Shown piece by piece: positions 27,201 to 36,112 of a stretch of DNA of 64,000 bases (its first letter is position 1; every line of letters starts with the position of its first letter). The notes below the pieces were generated by a model. That model made no database searches and had not been told where the DNA came from. It worked only from the letters and a program-made list of their open reading frames with translations. This stretch comes from Liolophura sinensis (lineage: Eukaryota; Mollusca; Polyplacophora; Chitonida; Chitonidae), in the NCBI RefSeq assembly GCF_032854445.1, contig NC_088305.1, forward strand, positions 25,382,628 through 25,446,627, given 5' to 3'. The translations under genes were made by a program, and so were the position numbers.

Positions 27201-29226
27201 TTGCTCGAATTGAGGGGTCTGCAGAGCTTAAAGATCAATTTGCTCGAATTGAGGGGTCTGCAGAGCTTAAAGATCAGTCCAAGATCATTCTTCAGTTAAA
27301 TGCTTCTCTGAGAGTTAATCCTGAATAATTAGCTGTATTTGCACCAGACGGACAATTTGCTTGAATTGAGGGGTCTGGTCGCTAAGAATATCTGAATGGC
27401 TTGTGAAGTTTTGGAAATATTTTAACAGCAGAGTTTTGTTCATAAATCCATCAACACACATGGTTGGAGAAAAAAGTAGATATACTGTAATTTTTCAATC
27501 TTTTTCACATGTTTGCAAAGTTTTGATTTAAGCAGATTCTGAAGGTATTATTCTTTGTACACTGATAACATTAGGCGTTTCGTGAAGCCCTGAAATTGGA
27601 CAACCAACCAAAGTAGTTTTCAAAATCAAATTGAAAATGTGCATACGTTGCTTTAAAAGTTGTTATTTCGTATGCGATAAGGTTGAGGAATTGTGGTATC
27701 AAGAGTTGTGCTACAGATGTGTTCAGTGTGCTGTTCTGATCCAAAACTTGCTCATGATTCACTTTACTGTGCATGTACAATTTTGAATTAAATTTAATGA
27801 ATTTAATGTGTGTACAGATGTAGGATTTGCTAAATTATCGATGTTCCGATTTGTTTGTTTGTTCCAGGCAGCAGATGCTTCTCGGGAGCGCAAGAGGCGA
27901 TTAGCTGCTCAACAAGAGGCTCTAAGGTTTGAGAAGAACTTGGAGTTAGCTACGAAAAACCTGAAATCAAGAAACCAGCCGAGAGCAATAGAAAGTGACA
28001 GCGGAAGAACCACCCCAGAGACTGGTAACAGTGAAGGCCTGGCATCAGCAGGCAGTTCTGATAAAATCAGTAATGTTGGCAAACGACAAATTGAGGGCCC
28101 CAAAAAAGTGCCAAGATCACAATCATTAGATCCCGATGATCGGGATAAGGATGACCCTGATTCTTTGTCCAGTCAGAAGATGGCGGCTCGAGCAGAGTTT
28201 TTTCGCTCACTCCGCTCAGCCTCTCCTCCCGACCTTCCGAAACAGACATCAAAGTTAGACTGGGTAGTGGAAATTCCTAAATGCCAACCAGTGCCAAGTT
28301 CGTCTACCTCTCAAGATGGGGCGCCCGTAAAAACAGACTTGTCTTCCCCTTGTGCTTCGCCCGTTTCCAAGATACCTGGTCCTTCGATGAGGCTTTCCCA
28401 GAGTAGTCCATCCAAGTCATCTGACTCTGCTTCAAGCTCAAGTCCTACCAGCATTCCACAACCAGCTCAAGGTCAAAAGGTGAAATTTGGCTCAGAAGAT
28501 GGCGACAAGAAGAAAATCCCACCACCGCCACCACCGAGAAGTTCTGCGCGGAGCACTACCCAATCACAGCCTTCTTTCTCATCATTCTACAGCACGATCT
28601 CGTCCCCAAGTAAACTGGAGTGCTCTGTGGCCGAAGATCAGAGCAATATGAATATAAAGTCAAGCCGAGCTGCGGGGCTTCCCGTGGCATCCACGCCAGT
28701 GGTTGGGGCTCCCAAAAAACCAGCGAATAATTTTGAGAAGGGCATAATGAATGTGGTGTATGTCAATGTCCATGCTGCACCCAAAGGCTCAGAACCGAGC
28801 AAACCAGCAGCTGGAAGGTTGAATGTTGTCGACAATCCTGCTGACAACGGCAACGATCAGGAAAGTGAAGGGGAAAGTACAAGCAGTGTGGACTCGCAGA
28901 ACGAAGCCTGGCGCCTACGCTCGGACGCCAAGGGTGCAAAGTCTAGGGGGGATTCCGGGGCAGGTAAGCCCAGACTGTCGCAGGAGGAAATGAAATTTGC
29001 ATTAGCCAGAAAGAAACCCCCACCTCCTCCACAGCGCAAGAGCAGTGTCTTGTCACGCAGAGATCTGACGGATCGCTTACAAGACCAGACGACAAAGACA
29101 TACCACCTCAAGGACCAACATCAGCGTCTGGAAACGGTGGAAACAGAGCAAGAGCAGATAAGCAAGCAGCACCAAATTTTGGAAGATGAACAAAAGCAAA
29201 TGGCCAAGGGGAAGAAGAAACCTTGA
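9292..29226 (+). CDS. SRCIN1: SRCIN1 (p140Cap) / KIAA1217 (sickle tail)-type adaptor, 5' partial
   Basis: Vertebrate p140Cap and SKT are Src/Csk- and actin-linked scaffold proteins of synapses and junctions. Thirteen exons can be joined with GT-AG sites and continuous phase: 9292-9508, 11219-11420, 12636-12813, 13259-13868, 15215-15509, 16442-16596, 20104-20312, 21914-22032, 24057-24187, 25491-25566, 26160-26243, 26975-27116 and 27868-29226. Together they encode 1258 aa plus stop. Exon 2 and the start of exon 3 give the AIP3/Bud6-like N-terminal domain (FGDETKRGLLPNEVT, FYQLEDLRDIQ). Exon 4 is Ser/Pro-rich. Exons 6-11 give the coiled-coil block with family motifs (EKMEAQLANLTAWV, LEKSVEEMRNDVI, FVKEEPDSIE). 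The last exon has polyproline stretches (KIPPPPPPRSS, KKPPPPPQRKSS) and a charged C-terminal coil. The N-terminus before exon 1 was not found. An invertebrate gene of this family may be co-orthologous to both vertebrate genes, so the symbol is approximate. Confidence 0.88.
9630..9804 (+). mobile_element. SINE family A, 5'-truncated
   Basis: It starts inside the body (CTCTCCGGCCATACGTGGG) and runs to an intact tail and AAATAAATAAAT run, in the intron after the first recognised SRCIN1-like exon. Confidence 0.85.
9948..10186 (+). mobile_element. SINE family A, near full length without AT tail run
   Basis: The tRNA-like head is recognisable (CGAGGTCGTTAGC; GAGTTCAAGTCC). The body has a small replaced stretch, and the element ends at GCACCGATCAAACA with no long AAAT run. 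Confidence 0.8.
11562..11712 (-). mobile_element. SINE family A, 5'-truncated, inverted
   Basis: The reverse complement of the family tail and body starts at TTATTTGATTGGTG and stops near the CGTGC block. It lies in the intron after the AIP3-domain exon. Confidence 0.8.
13110..13230 (+). mobile_element. SINE family A, 5'-truncated with internal deletion
   Basis: It retains the CATGCGTGGAAAGGTCTGGC block and the tail. The middle is shortened. It ends about 28 bases before the acceptor of exon 4 of the SRCIN1-like gene, so the SINE tail is part of that intron's 3' end. Confidence 0.75.
14956..15150 (-). mobile_element. SINE family A, inverted
   Basis: A reverse-complement tail (TTTATTTATTTGATTGGTG) and well-conserved body reach the GAGTTCAAGTCC box B region at about 15143. 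The head is missing. It lies about 65 bases before exon 5 of the SRCIN1-like gene. Confidence 0.85.
15634..15772 (-). mobile_element. SINE family A, old inverted fragment
   Basis: The tail and body are recognisable (TTTATTTGATTGATATTTTA; CAACCATCTGCAGGCTGCTG) but carry many substitutions and a deletion. Confidence 0.65.
16294..16395 (+). mobile_element. SINE family A, 3' fragment
   Basis: It holds GGTCATGGGTTTCCCCCC, a shortened body and the AAATAAATAAATAAAC tail. It ends about 45 bases before the acceptor of exon 6 of the SRCIN1-like gene. Confidence 0.75.
16872..17190. mobile_element. MITE family M1
   Basis: The left end carries TTCAAACTCTTTTGTC, AAAGGTATGAACAGTCC and ATCATGTG. The right end has the inverse (GACAGGTGAC, AAGCAATAATAG, TTTGAACCCG). 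Related copies lie at 24.95, 49.48 and 52.98 kb. Confidence 0.6.
17423..17645. mobile_element. MITE family M2
   Basis: It is bounded by CTGTAATTCTTCAACCTTTT on the left and the inverted GAAAAGGTTGAGAAAT on the right, about 220 bases. The interior is shared with copies at 6.7, 24.2, 27.5 and 39.7 kb. No coding capacity. Confidence 0.72.
18080..18152. other. C-rich run with G-quadruplex potential on the minus strand
   Basis: Repeated CCC, CCCC and CCCCC blocks are separated by one to four bases. The minus strand therefore has more than four close G-runs. It lies in an intron of the SRCIN1-like gene. Confidence 0.6.
18459..18488 (+). other. Possible 30-nt phase-1 microexon of the SRCIN1-like gene
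   Basis: A good acceptor (pyrimidine tract then TTTTCAG) and a GTATTA donor frame 30 bases. They would insert ten residues in frame between exons 6 and 7, both joined in phase 1; spliced in, the reading is NTIVVHRYAQ followed by the split Gly/Ser codon. No homologous peptide is known to me, so this is a candidate only. Confidence 0.35.
18524..18596. repeat. 25-bp tandem repeat, 3 copies
   Basis: GCTTGCTACGTATGTAACAT recurs with period 25; the third unit has CATATG instead of CGTATG. Confidence 0.85.
18843..19020 (+). mobile_element. Possible third SINE-like repeat (family C)
   Basis: It shares a block (GCCAAGGGTCGGTAGTTTA; CACCCATAAAACTGA) with 42670-42775 and more weakly with 20345-20420. 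A box B-like TTTGAACTCGTAACC lies near the left end. Boundaries are not clear. Confidence 0.35.
19346..19485 (-). mobile_element. SINE family A, inverted, 5'-truncated
   Basis: A reverse-complement tail and body run from TTTATTTATTTATTTGATTG to the GCAGGTTGCTGG block. Confidence 0.85.
20474..20612 (+). mobile_element. SINE family A, 5'-truncated
   Basis: It starts at ATCAGCAACCTGCGG and keeps the conserved tail with AAATAAATAAA. Confidence 0.85.
20815..20895 (+). mobile_element. SINE family A, 3' fragment
   Basis: It holds CCACCATAATGCTGGC, the tail core with substitutions and AAATAAATC. Confidence 0.75.
21068..21795. repeat. Minisatellite of about 22-bp units
   Basis: Units of the type GGGGAAATGGTAACTCAGAA repeat about 33 times with variants (AATCGG, AATTGG, ACCGG, CTATCGG, AATCGGAGG). 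The array ends about 120 bases before the acceptor of exon 8 of the SRCIN1-like gene. A weak relative of the starting motif occurs near 25705-25745 in another intron. Confidence 0.93.
22112..22385 (+). mobile_element. SINE family B, full length
   Basis: A different tRNA-like head (GGTGGCCTAGTGGTTAAAAC; box B-like GGGATCAAACC) is followed by a body with GGACACAGGACTG, ATGTCTGGTGTCTTCAGC and GCAGCACTTTGGCGGC. Relatives lie at 34.0, 56.8 and 63.7 kb. Confidence 0.85.
22534..22650 (+). mobile_element. SINE family A, 3' fragment
   Basis: It starts at TACATGGGAAGGTCTG and runs through a shortened body to CCAATCAAAGAAGTAAATA. Confidence 0.75.
22665..23300. repeat. Minisatellite of 28-38-bp units
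   Basis: Units of the type TTTCCTCTAACCATGACTC plus GGGCTATCAGG repeat about 18 times with length variation. It is intronic in the SRCIN1-like gene. Confidence 0.9.
23430..23700 (+). mobile_element. SINE family A, full length
   Basis: The head (GGCCTCCGTGGCTC, GGTTAGCACGCTAGCGC), box B (GAGTTCAAGTCC), body and AAATAAATAAATC tail are all present. Confidence 0.9.
23771..23845. repeat. (GAAT)n microsatellite plus GGTTAAACGTCGTAC block
   Basis: A TGAATGAATG run is followed by TTGGGGTTAAACG. The same arrangement occurs at 46064-46125, which suggests the tail of another retroelement read in reverse. Confidence 0.5.
23846..23998 (+). mobile_element. SINE family A, 5'-truncated
   Basis: It starts near GGCAGGTCTGCCAGC and is intact to the tail (GATCAAACAAATAAATAAATC). 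It ends about 58 bases before the acceptor of exon 9 of the SRCIN1-like gene. Confidence 0.85.
24189..24400. mobile_element. MITE family M2 abutting a splice donor
   Basis: The terminus TACACTAATTCCTCAACC begins at 24189, the T of the GT donor of exon 9 of the SRCIN1-like gene. The interior (GGAGACAAAACTACAT; GAATATGCTTGAATAA) matches the other copies. The right inverted terminus is not clearly preserved. Confidence 0.65.
24952..25278. mobile_element. MITE family M1 with visible inverted termini
   Basis: The left arm (TTCAACCTCTTTTATG, CGAAGGTAAAAAGAGTCC, ATCATGTGACCTG) is mirrored by the right arm (CAGGTCACATGGTATGG, AAGGAC, TTTTACC, GGTTCAAACTC). The arms are about 70 bases long, separated by about 180 bases with no coding capacity. 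Confidence 0.72.
25381..25412 (+). repeat. Partial duplicate of the start of exon 10 of the SRCIN1-like gene
   Basis: CGGTTACCTCCCCTGAT plus flanking similar bases occurs here and again at 25493, the real exon start. The two are 109 bases apart. The copy lacks a pyrimidine tract and would reach a stop after eleven codons. Confidence 0.7.
27101..27377 (+). repeat. Triplicated 3' end of exon 12 of the SRCIN1-like gene
   Basis: TCTGCAGAGCTTAGAG with following intron sequence begins at 27101 (real junction at 27116/27117). Copies begin at 27218 and 27257. The copies read TTAAAGATCA where the real site reads TTAGAGGTCA, so both copied donors lack GT. Units are 117, 39 and about 120 bases. Confidence 0.88.
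27483..27702. mobile_element. MITE family M2
   Basis: It is bounded by TACTGTAATTTTTCAATC and the inverted GATAAGGTTGAGGAATTG. Its interior matches the copies at 17.4 and 39.7 kb. It lies about 165 bases before the last coding exon of the SRCIN1-like gene. Confidence 0.7.
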
Positions 29227-29494
29227 AATCTGGTTAATAGCAAAAAGATAAAGCCTGTAGTCGCCTGTGCCAAGAGCTACTTAGAAATAGAATAACGATT
29301 CAACTCACACAAACTATTTCTACAGGAGATACATGCACATGAAAAAAAAAGCACCATTAAAGAATTTTAAAAAAATGGTAATGCTTTGGATGAGGAGGTG
29401 TAAACAGTTTCCTGTGAGGCTTTCATTTGGGATTTTAGGACACGTGGAAAGCTGTCCCAACTCTAAGAGCGGCTGATAACTGAAGTAACAGAGG

Positions 29495-29500
29495 AATAAA
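29495..29500 (+). terminator. Proximal polyadenylation signal (candidate)
   Basis: An AATAAA hexamer lies 269 bases after the stop codon of the SRCIN1-like gene. Confidence 0.35.
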
Positions 29501-32500
29501 TTCTGCAAGGGAACGTTAAGAAAGGACCAAGGGAAAGTTAACAGAAGTGGAACCTTAAAAGCTGGTAATGCTTTTCATGTTGAAATGTTTCTATGGCAAC
29601 AATGAAGAAAACTGCTGTGTCCATGGCATTGGTAATGATGGAATTTGATCTGGATACAAGACATGAGATAAAGTCTCTTTGGAACTAAAACAAAGATGAT
29701 AGCAAAAAAATACCAATATTCTGGTGAGGTACATTTCTGTAGTGTCCTGGAATTCCATGTACATTGTTGCCATGGCAACGTTATTACAACATCAACAAAA
29801 TCAATAACAAAAGCGGTGAATCATTTGGCGCAGTTGTTGTAATTTAATCTGTTGAACTTATCTAACCGTTGTTAACACCATCTGTTGATTAATGTTGTGC
29901 AGATATTTGTCTACTGCTATTGTACATATTTACACACATCGAATCATGCCCCAGCAGGTTCCGCAAACGCATTTCAGCAAGTGATGAGCACTTTACACTT
30001 GTCACCCAAGCAGTTTCGCTTGTTGAATTTGTTGTTGTTGTTACACAAAACAGGCCTTGTTAGTCCTCCGATCTGGTGCTTTGGCTTTTACTATATGCAA
30101 GCCATAATTTTTCTTAAAGGCAATTTACCACTCTACAGTAAAGTATGTATCACATGAAAGAGGGTGAAAAATTGTCCAGGAAAATAGTTGGATTTATTTT
30201 TTCACGGTTTGTTTGACCTAGTAAAATACATTGGAATATTTCATTTTATGGTTGCCTGCTCTGACCACAATGGGACCAGTGACAGCACATAAGCGTTTTG
30301 CTACTTGACACAGTTTAAAGACATCCACATTTCATCATTCAAAATGCATACACATGTACATATAGAGCTATGGATGCTTTCGCTGATTTGACTTTGAAAC
30401 AGATTATTTCAGGTAAAAAACACAGATGTGACATAATTGATGCCTTCTGGGTCACAACAGACCACAGTGTAAAATCTAATTTTACTAGGTTAGAAAAATT
30501 CTTAAAAAAATAAACCCAACTCTTTTCCTGGACAGTTTTTAATGGTCTTCCATCTGATATATATTTCATTTTAGAGTGGTCTTTAACTTTAAAAGGGATA
30601 GCGTAAAATTCACATCTTTAAAATCAAATGTTTGTGAATAAATGTTATCTTTAAAACAAAGTGACATTTCACTTCTTACTCTCCGACTTAGCTTTATGAT
30701 GAACCTTTTTATTTTAGGAATTATGCCATTTTATCAACATTTTTTTTTCTTTCTTTTTTCAAAGCAAGTGTATTTGAATCGCATTGTGCAATAAGCATAT
30801 GCATACAATAGTGAATATGAATCAAATGACATGGTGCAAAGAGGTGCTGCATTTTAAGTTATTTATAGTAATGTATACATGTATTTACGTATTTCTTTGC
30901 GGCTTTAACTTTTGCAAGAATCAGCATTTATTTGACAATTTTGTAAAATGTCTTTTTTTTATATATGGCAGATGGTTGTGTTGGCAAGATATCCAAAGAA
31001 AAGTAATACATTACGAAAAAAAAGGAAAATAAATTGCTTCCTGTATAATTTTAAAATTTGTGAGCATTGCCATAATGTATTTATTACTTAGACATCATGA
31101 TGTTATGGTTTTTCTTGCCTTTGATCTTTAACTTTTTATTATTTTGTGAATTGTTCCAAAAAGAAACTATTGTATCATTTTCACTAAAAAAATTTGATAG
31201 GTAGACTTTTTATGCAAGATAAATCAGGTTTAAGTCCTTAATGTTGGCATTATTGCAGTTGACTTAAGGGGACCATTCTTAATATACAGTGTATGTTTAA
31301 GCCCTCGTACTGGCAACAGGTTTTTTTGACAATGTGTTGCACGGTTTTATAGTTGTTCCATGATAGCTGAAATTTCTTGCCACTAAAGAAAATGTTTTCA
31401 GAAAACAGAACGTATACACAAGTTATCCAGCCATTTGTGTTTTTGAGATGGTCCCCTAGTCATGCTTGCCATTTTCTTCACCCTATGGTTGTGTGTGACT
31501 CTATGCAGCATTCCAACTCAGCGAATTTTTTATACTGATCGAACTGCTGCAAATTTAACATGCACCTGCCACATAGAATGCATTTTTATCTGTGTCCAGC
31601 TGCACTTGATCTGATGCAGAGAACCATGTCATTTGCATATTCATGTGTGTCCTATTTGAGGTGTATAAAATTCCAATTATTTTGATAAATCAAAAAAAAT
31701 ATTAAATCATGTACATGTATTGACGTTTGTTAGCAATTTAAGTTCATGTTTTAGTTTGCATGTACCTGTATTTAATTATTTCAAATACAGGTGTACACCA
31801 GACACAGTTTTTCGTGTAATTTTGGTTCATACTTTATATTTGATGATCATACTTAATATATCAACATTTTCCTTTTCTTATTCTTAAATTCAGTCAGATT
31901 ACATTTCATGCATAAAGCCCAGTTAAATCTTCCCAACCAAAATCACGTTTTGCCGTGCTGAGGACTGTAAGTATTTTTTTTTTTCATACTAAACAGGAAT
32001 GATGAGAGAAAATGAGGTCTCTTGTATTTTCCAAACATTTCAAGTTGAAGAAAAAAAAAAGAAAAAAGGTTTGATTTCTTAGACTGCATAACATCAGCAG
32101 TTTTATTCTGAAATAATAGTATTTGAAGTCGTCAGTGTTATAGTTATATTCCATACACATTTGTACGTATAATCAAAAGTTGGAATCCATATAGATTTTC
32201 TTCTGTTGAAAAGCAGAGATCTCACCAAATTTTTGGTACCTACAGGACAGTATTACCGACGATTCCACATCGAGGTTGGCGAGTACAGTTGTTTCTTTTT
32301 GTAGCATTTTGCACTTTGAGAGAGCAGGTAACAGTAAACATTATAATGCTAGACCATTATGATTACATGTGAGTATTGAGTCATTTGATCAGCAACAAAA
32401 TTTGCATATGGTAATTAAATGTTTAACGGAGTAGTACTAACCGTCTAATAATCCCCCATAACATGAAGGAAGAGCGAAGAAAATGGTATCGGAATGTAAT

Positions 32501-33066
32501 TGGTGTCAACTCATTGTTCAGGTTGCAGCTGGGTATGAAATAAAACATTACTGTCGAGATCTGTTATTTCCTTATTTACAGGAAAAAAAATCGTTCTAGT
32601 CAAGTACTGCATTAATGCGCTTAATTTCTGATAAAGAATTCAGTGTTGCAGTGGGAAAGATGGAGGAAACACGTTTTTTACCTCGTGTTGGTGTTCATTA
32701 CAAAACTTATTTTCATGGATCAAAATACGGGATGGCATTTTCTTGGAGGCTAGCTCACATGAAGATAGGAAGATTTTGTGAAAAAGACTTTACCTGAAGG
32801 TGCAGAGTGTTGTGATTTGTGTGCTGTGAATGAGAAAAAAATGTGAAAAAGGTTTTAATTTTTGTTTATATTCAAGGCATTTGGATTCATAATTAATATA
32901 TATATTCCACTGGAAAGCACATTTTTATTGTATATTGTGCACTTTTTGTGGTGTTTTTTTTTTTCTGCGCTCATTTTTTATCGTGCCTGTTGTTGTTGTA
33001 GTGTACATAGATATATATTTTACTGGAGATTTAGCTTTTTACACGTGAAGTGCTTTTGGATGCGTC

Positions 33067-33072
33067 AATAAA
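33067..33072 (+). terminator. Distal polyadenylation signal (candidate)
   Basis: An AATAAA hexamer lies at the end of the repeat-free stretch after the SRCIN1-like gene. A poly-T tract and minisatellite begin about 50 bases later. Confidence 0.35.
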
Positions 33073-33138
33073 TGAACGGCTGTTATCACTCTAAACATCA
33101 GTCATACTTCCTCTGTGTTTTTTTTTTTTTTTTTTTTT

Positions 33139-33695
33139 TCATGAGTTTGAGGTCTGGACCCAGGCAGTCATGGGATTGAGGTCTGAATCAAGGCAGTCAT
33201 GACCTTGAGGTTTGGACCAAGGCAGTCACGAGTTTGAGGTCTTGACCCAGGCAGTCACGGGTTTGAGGTCTGAACCCAGGTAGTCACGATTTTGAGGTCT
33301 TGACCCAGGCAGTCACGGGTTTGAGGTCTGAACCCAGACAATCATGAGCTTGAGGTCTTGACCCAGGCAGTCATGAGATTGAGGTCTGAACCCAGACAGT
33401 CATGGGTTTGAGGTCTGAACCCAGGCAGTCACGGGTTTGAGGTCTGGACCCAGGCAGTCATGGCATTGAGGTCTGAACCCAGGCGGGTCACACGCTTGAG
33501 GTTTGAACCCAGACAGTCATGGGCTTGTGGTCTAAACACAGGCAGCCACAGACTTGAGGCCTGAACCCAGGCAGTCATGGGATTGAGGTCTGAACCCAGG
33601 CAGTCATGAGTTTGAGGTCTGAACCCAGGCAGTCATGGGCTTGAGGTCTGGACCCAGGTAGTCATGGGATTGAGGTCTGAACCCAGTCATGGTAT
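33139..33695. repeat. Minisatellite of about 28-29-bp units
   Basis: Units of the type GGTCTGAACCCAGGCAGTCA plus a short variable end repeat about 19 times, following a poly-T tract at 33119-33139. Confidence 0.93.
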
Positions 33696-34024
33696 GGCTG
33701 TCAAAAAAGCTACCTGAACGGACAGAATAACCTGGTGAGATTAAATGGTCTGTGATGATAAATATTGGTCACTGAATAGAAATTTGAAGGTCTTGGACAA
33801 ATTCATTAAAGTACGTACTAACGATGTTTACAGTTGATTTCTTTATAAGATGTGCAGTCTTGGCATGTCATCACCATCCCTAGATATGTTTCCATGACAT
33901 TGACAGAGTGCATAGATATCAGAGCACATATCTTCAAAGCATACTCTTCACCAAAGAATCTTCAACCTGGGGTGAATCACTAACCCTTGGGCAATTACGT
34001 TACTGTCTTACTTTCCCATATGTG

Positions 34025-34496
34025 GGAACCGCTTTGTTGGCCTAATGGTTAACGCATCCACCTCAAAGTCCGGAGACCTGAGATCAACCTTTGGTTGGGT
34101 CATACCAAAAACTTTTAAAATGGTACTTGTTGCTGCCTCGTTTGGCATTCACAGCACTGAGAGGTTAGTGCAAGGAAACAGGACTGTTTGGCCCGGTGTC
34201 AGTATAATGTGACTGGGTGGGGTGTCCTGTCTGGTGTCTTCGGCATGATAACTCAGTGGCAGCAGCACTTTGGCGGCGTGGATTTATTTATTTCATTGGT
34301 AATCAAGAATATTTCACTATTTCACGACATCGGCCATCATTATGGTGGGAGGAAACCATGCAGAGCCTGGGAGAAACCCAGGACCATCTGCAGGTTGCTG
34401 GGAGGCCTTCTGGGGCTAACTGAGCCACGGAATCCGCTGGCGTCATGGACTCACCCTGCCAAAAGACGGCACAGTATATCTACACATACTTAATGA
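34025..34496 (+). mobile_element. SINE family B interrupted by SINE family A
   Basis: Bases 34025-34280 are the head and body of family B (GTTGGCCTAATGGTTAACGC; GGAAACAGGACTG; GCAGCACTTTGGCGGCGTGG). The rest resumes at about 34421 (CTGGCGTCATGGACTCACCC to ACTTAATGACTCATC), in line with the uninterrupted copy at 22.1 kb. Confidence 0.8.
34281..34420 (-). mobile_element. SINE family A nested in family B
   Basis: The reverse-complement tail (ATTTATTTATTTCATTGG) and body up to the GCAGGTTGCTGGGAGG block interrupt the family B element. Confidence 0.8.
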
Positions 34497-36112
34497 CTCA
34501 TCATCATCATCATCATATGACTGAAAAATTGAAAAATTTGAAACCCTAAGAATTCACTAAATCATTCCCACATGTGATGTGTAGATTTGCACACCGTGTT
34601 GGTTATCTTCAAAGACAGTACGACTGCATAAGTGGATCCACAAGTCAGTTGATCGTTATATTGCCACCAAGACTTCAAGAACTCTTGAATTCTCTTGCCA
34701 AGGCCTGGATTTGAACTCTCACCTAAAGTGCCACCTGACAGGAGTTAAGTAGCTTACCAGAGATACATCCTACAGATCTGATCTGAGACAACAAAAAAAT
34801 TCACACCTGTTTATACCAACATATATATATTTAGTATCATCATATAAAATAACGATAAAAAAATTACTAAATCTACGGATTCAACATTTTCTGATTACAA
34901 AAAACAAAATGGCAAGAATCAACCACATGTCTATATGTGTCAATATAACCTGTTGTTTAGTTGAAATTCTCTTGTTTTATAAGATATCTTCCTTTATCCA
35001 ACCAAGAAGCATTATAGACAACTTACTCCTTACCTTCATCCCTTTGTTTATCAAAACGTGTTATCATTGGTGTTAATAAAAAAAATGTAACAGTTTTTAC
35101 AGTGTTAATGGTCAGTCTCTATAAAGCAGTAGCACTTTGATGTCACAATGTTTCAAAATCCAAGGGTAAAAAACTATTAGATTTTGAGCAAATTATAGAC
35201 TGTCCCGATTTGTGAGTTCTATTTTTAGCCACATACAAACTACAAAAATTGTGTACAAAAAAAACACAAACATGCAAAATAATCATCACCATATATTTAA
35301 TCTGAACTTTCAGTTTCAGGACAAAAAGCTTCGCGTTCAATTTTATTTAAAAAAAAAAAAAAGTGGGATAGACTGGATGAGAAATCATGTGCTGAACGTA
35401 ACGATGATAAATAAACGACTGTAATTCACCTCAAATCAAACATTTCTCAAGTGATACATTTTGTTTGATTCCAACTGATTCATGATTACAAACTACAGTT
35501 TACATGAAATACAGAATTCATATTTATTCATATTTTCCTTTCAAAGTGCTTTACAAAGGAAAGCATAGATAATATACCGCATTTCCTTCATTGGTAAAAT
35601 TGGTAAAGGCAACTTAGTCTAACTGTAAATGAAACAAATATGAATTTCAAACAATACCTGTTATTGTACCTTCTCAATAATTACAGACACAGACTAACTC
35701 ACACACGCTGAGATCAGAGGAGTCTCCACGAGGTGAGCGCTATCAGCATTCCAGCTGGAGTATAGGCCTGACCCACCCCCACCCCCACCCCGCAAGGCAT
35801 CATGGTATACATTGTCTGAAAATGCGTCGAAAGTTATTGAGAAATTACGGTAGTCCAGTTTGTCAAATAAATGAAAAATTTTATAATAAATGTGTAAATA
35901 ACATTTTTCTACAAATAGCAACCTTACATTTAGCACCTAAAACAGGAATTTAATAAGAGTAAACATTTTACACATCCCTGGTAAAGTTAAACATTAACAT
36001 TACATATAGACAAGTAATCCTCATGAGTACATACATATATCTGTATACACACTAGTACTCCTGAATGTATAAAACAGTTCGAAGACAATAGTACATATAC
36101 ACATCCTGTGAA

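Larger units (their letters stand above)
29227..33118 (+). other. Probable long 3' UTR of the SRCIN1-like gene
   Basis: These 3.9 kb after the stop codon are AT-rich, contain no recognisable SINE, MITE or tandem array, and end just after an AATAAA at 33067. The surrounding introns and intergenic DNA have a mobile element about every kilobase, so the absence suggests selection or mature-transcript sequence. An earlier AATAAA lies at 29495. Confidence 0.5.
33700..36112. other. Intergenic DNA, convergent gene ends
   Basis: Apart from the nested SINE pair at 34025-34496 I see an ATC microsatellite near 34500, a poly-A run near 35350 and C-rich runs near 35775. There is no coding exon. The 35.1-36.1 kb part probably includes the HAGH 3' UTR, since TTTATT (AATAAA on the minus strand) occurs near 35523. 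Confidence 0.5.
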
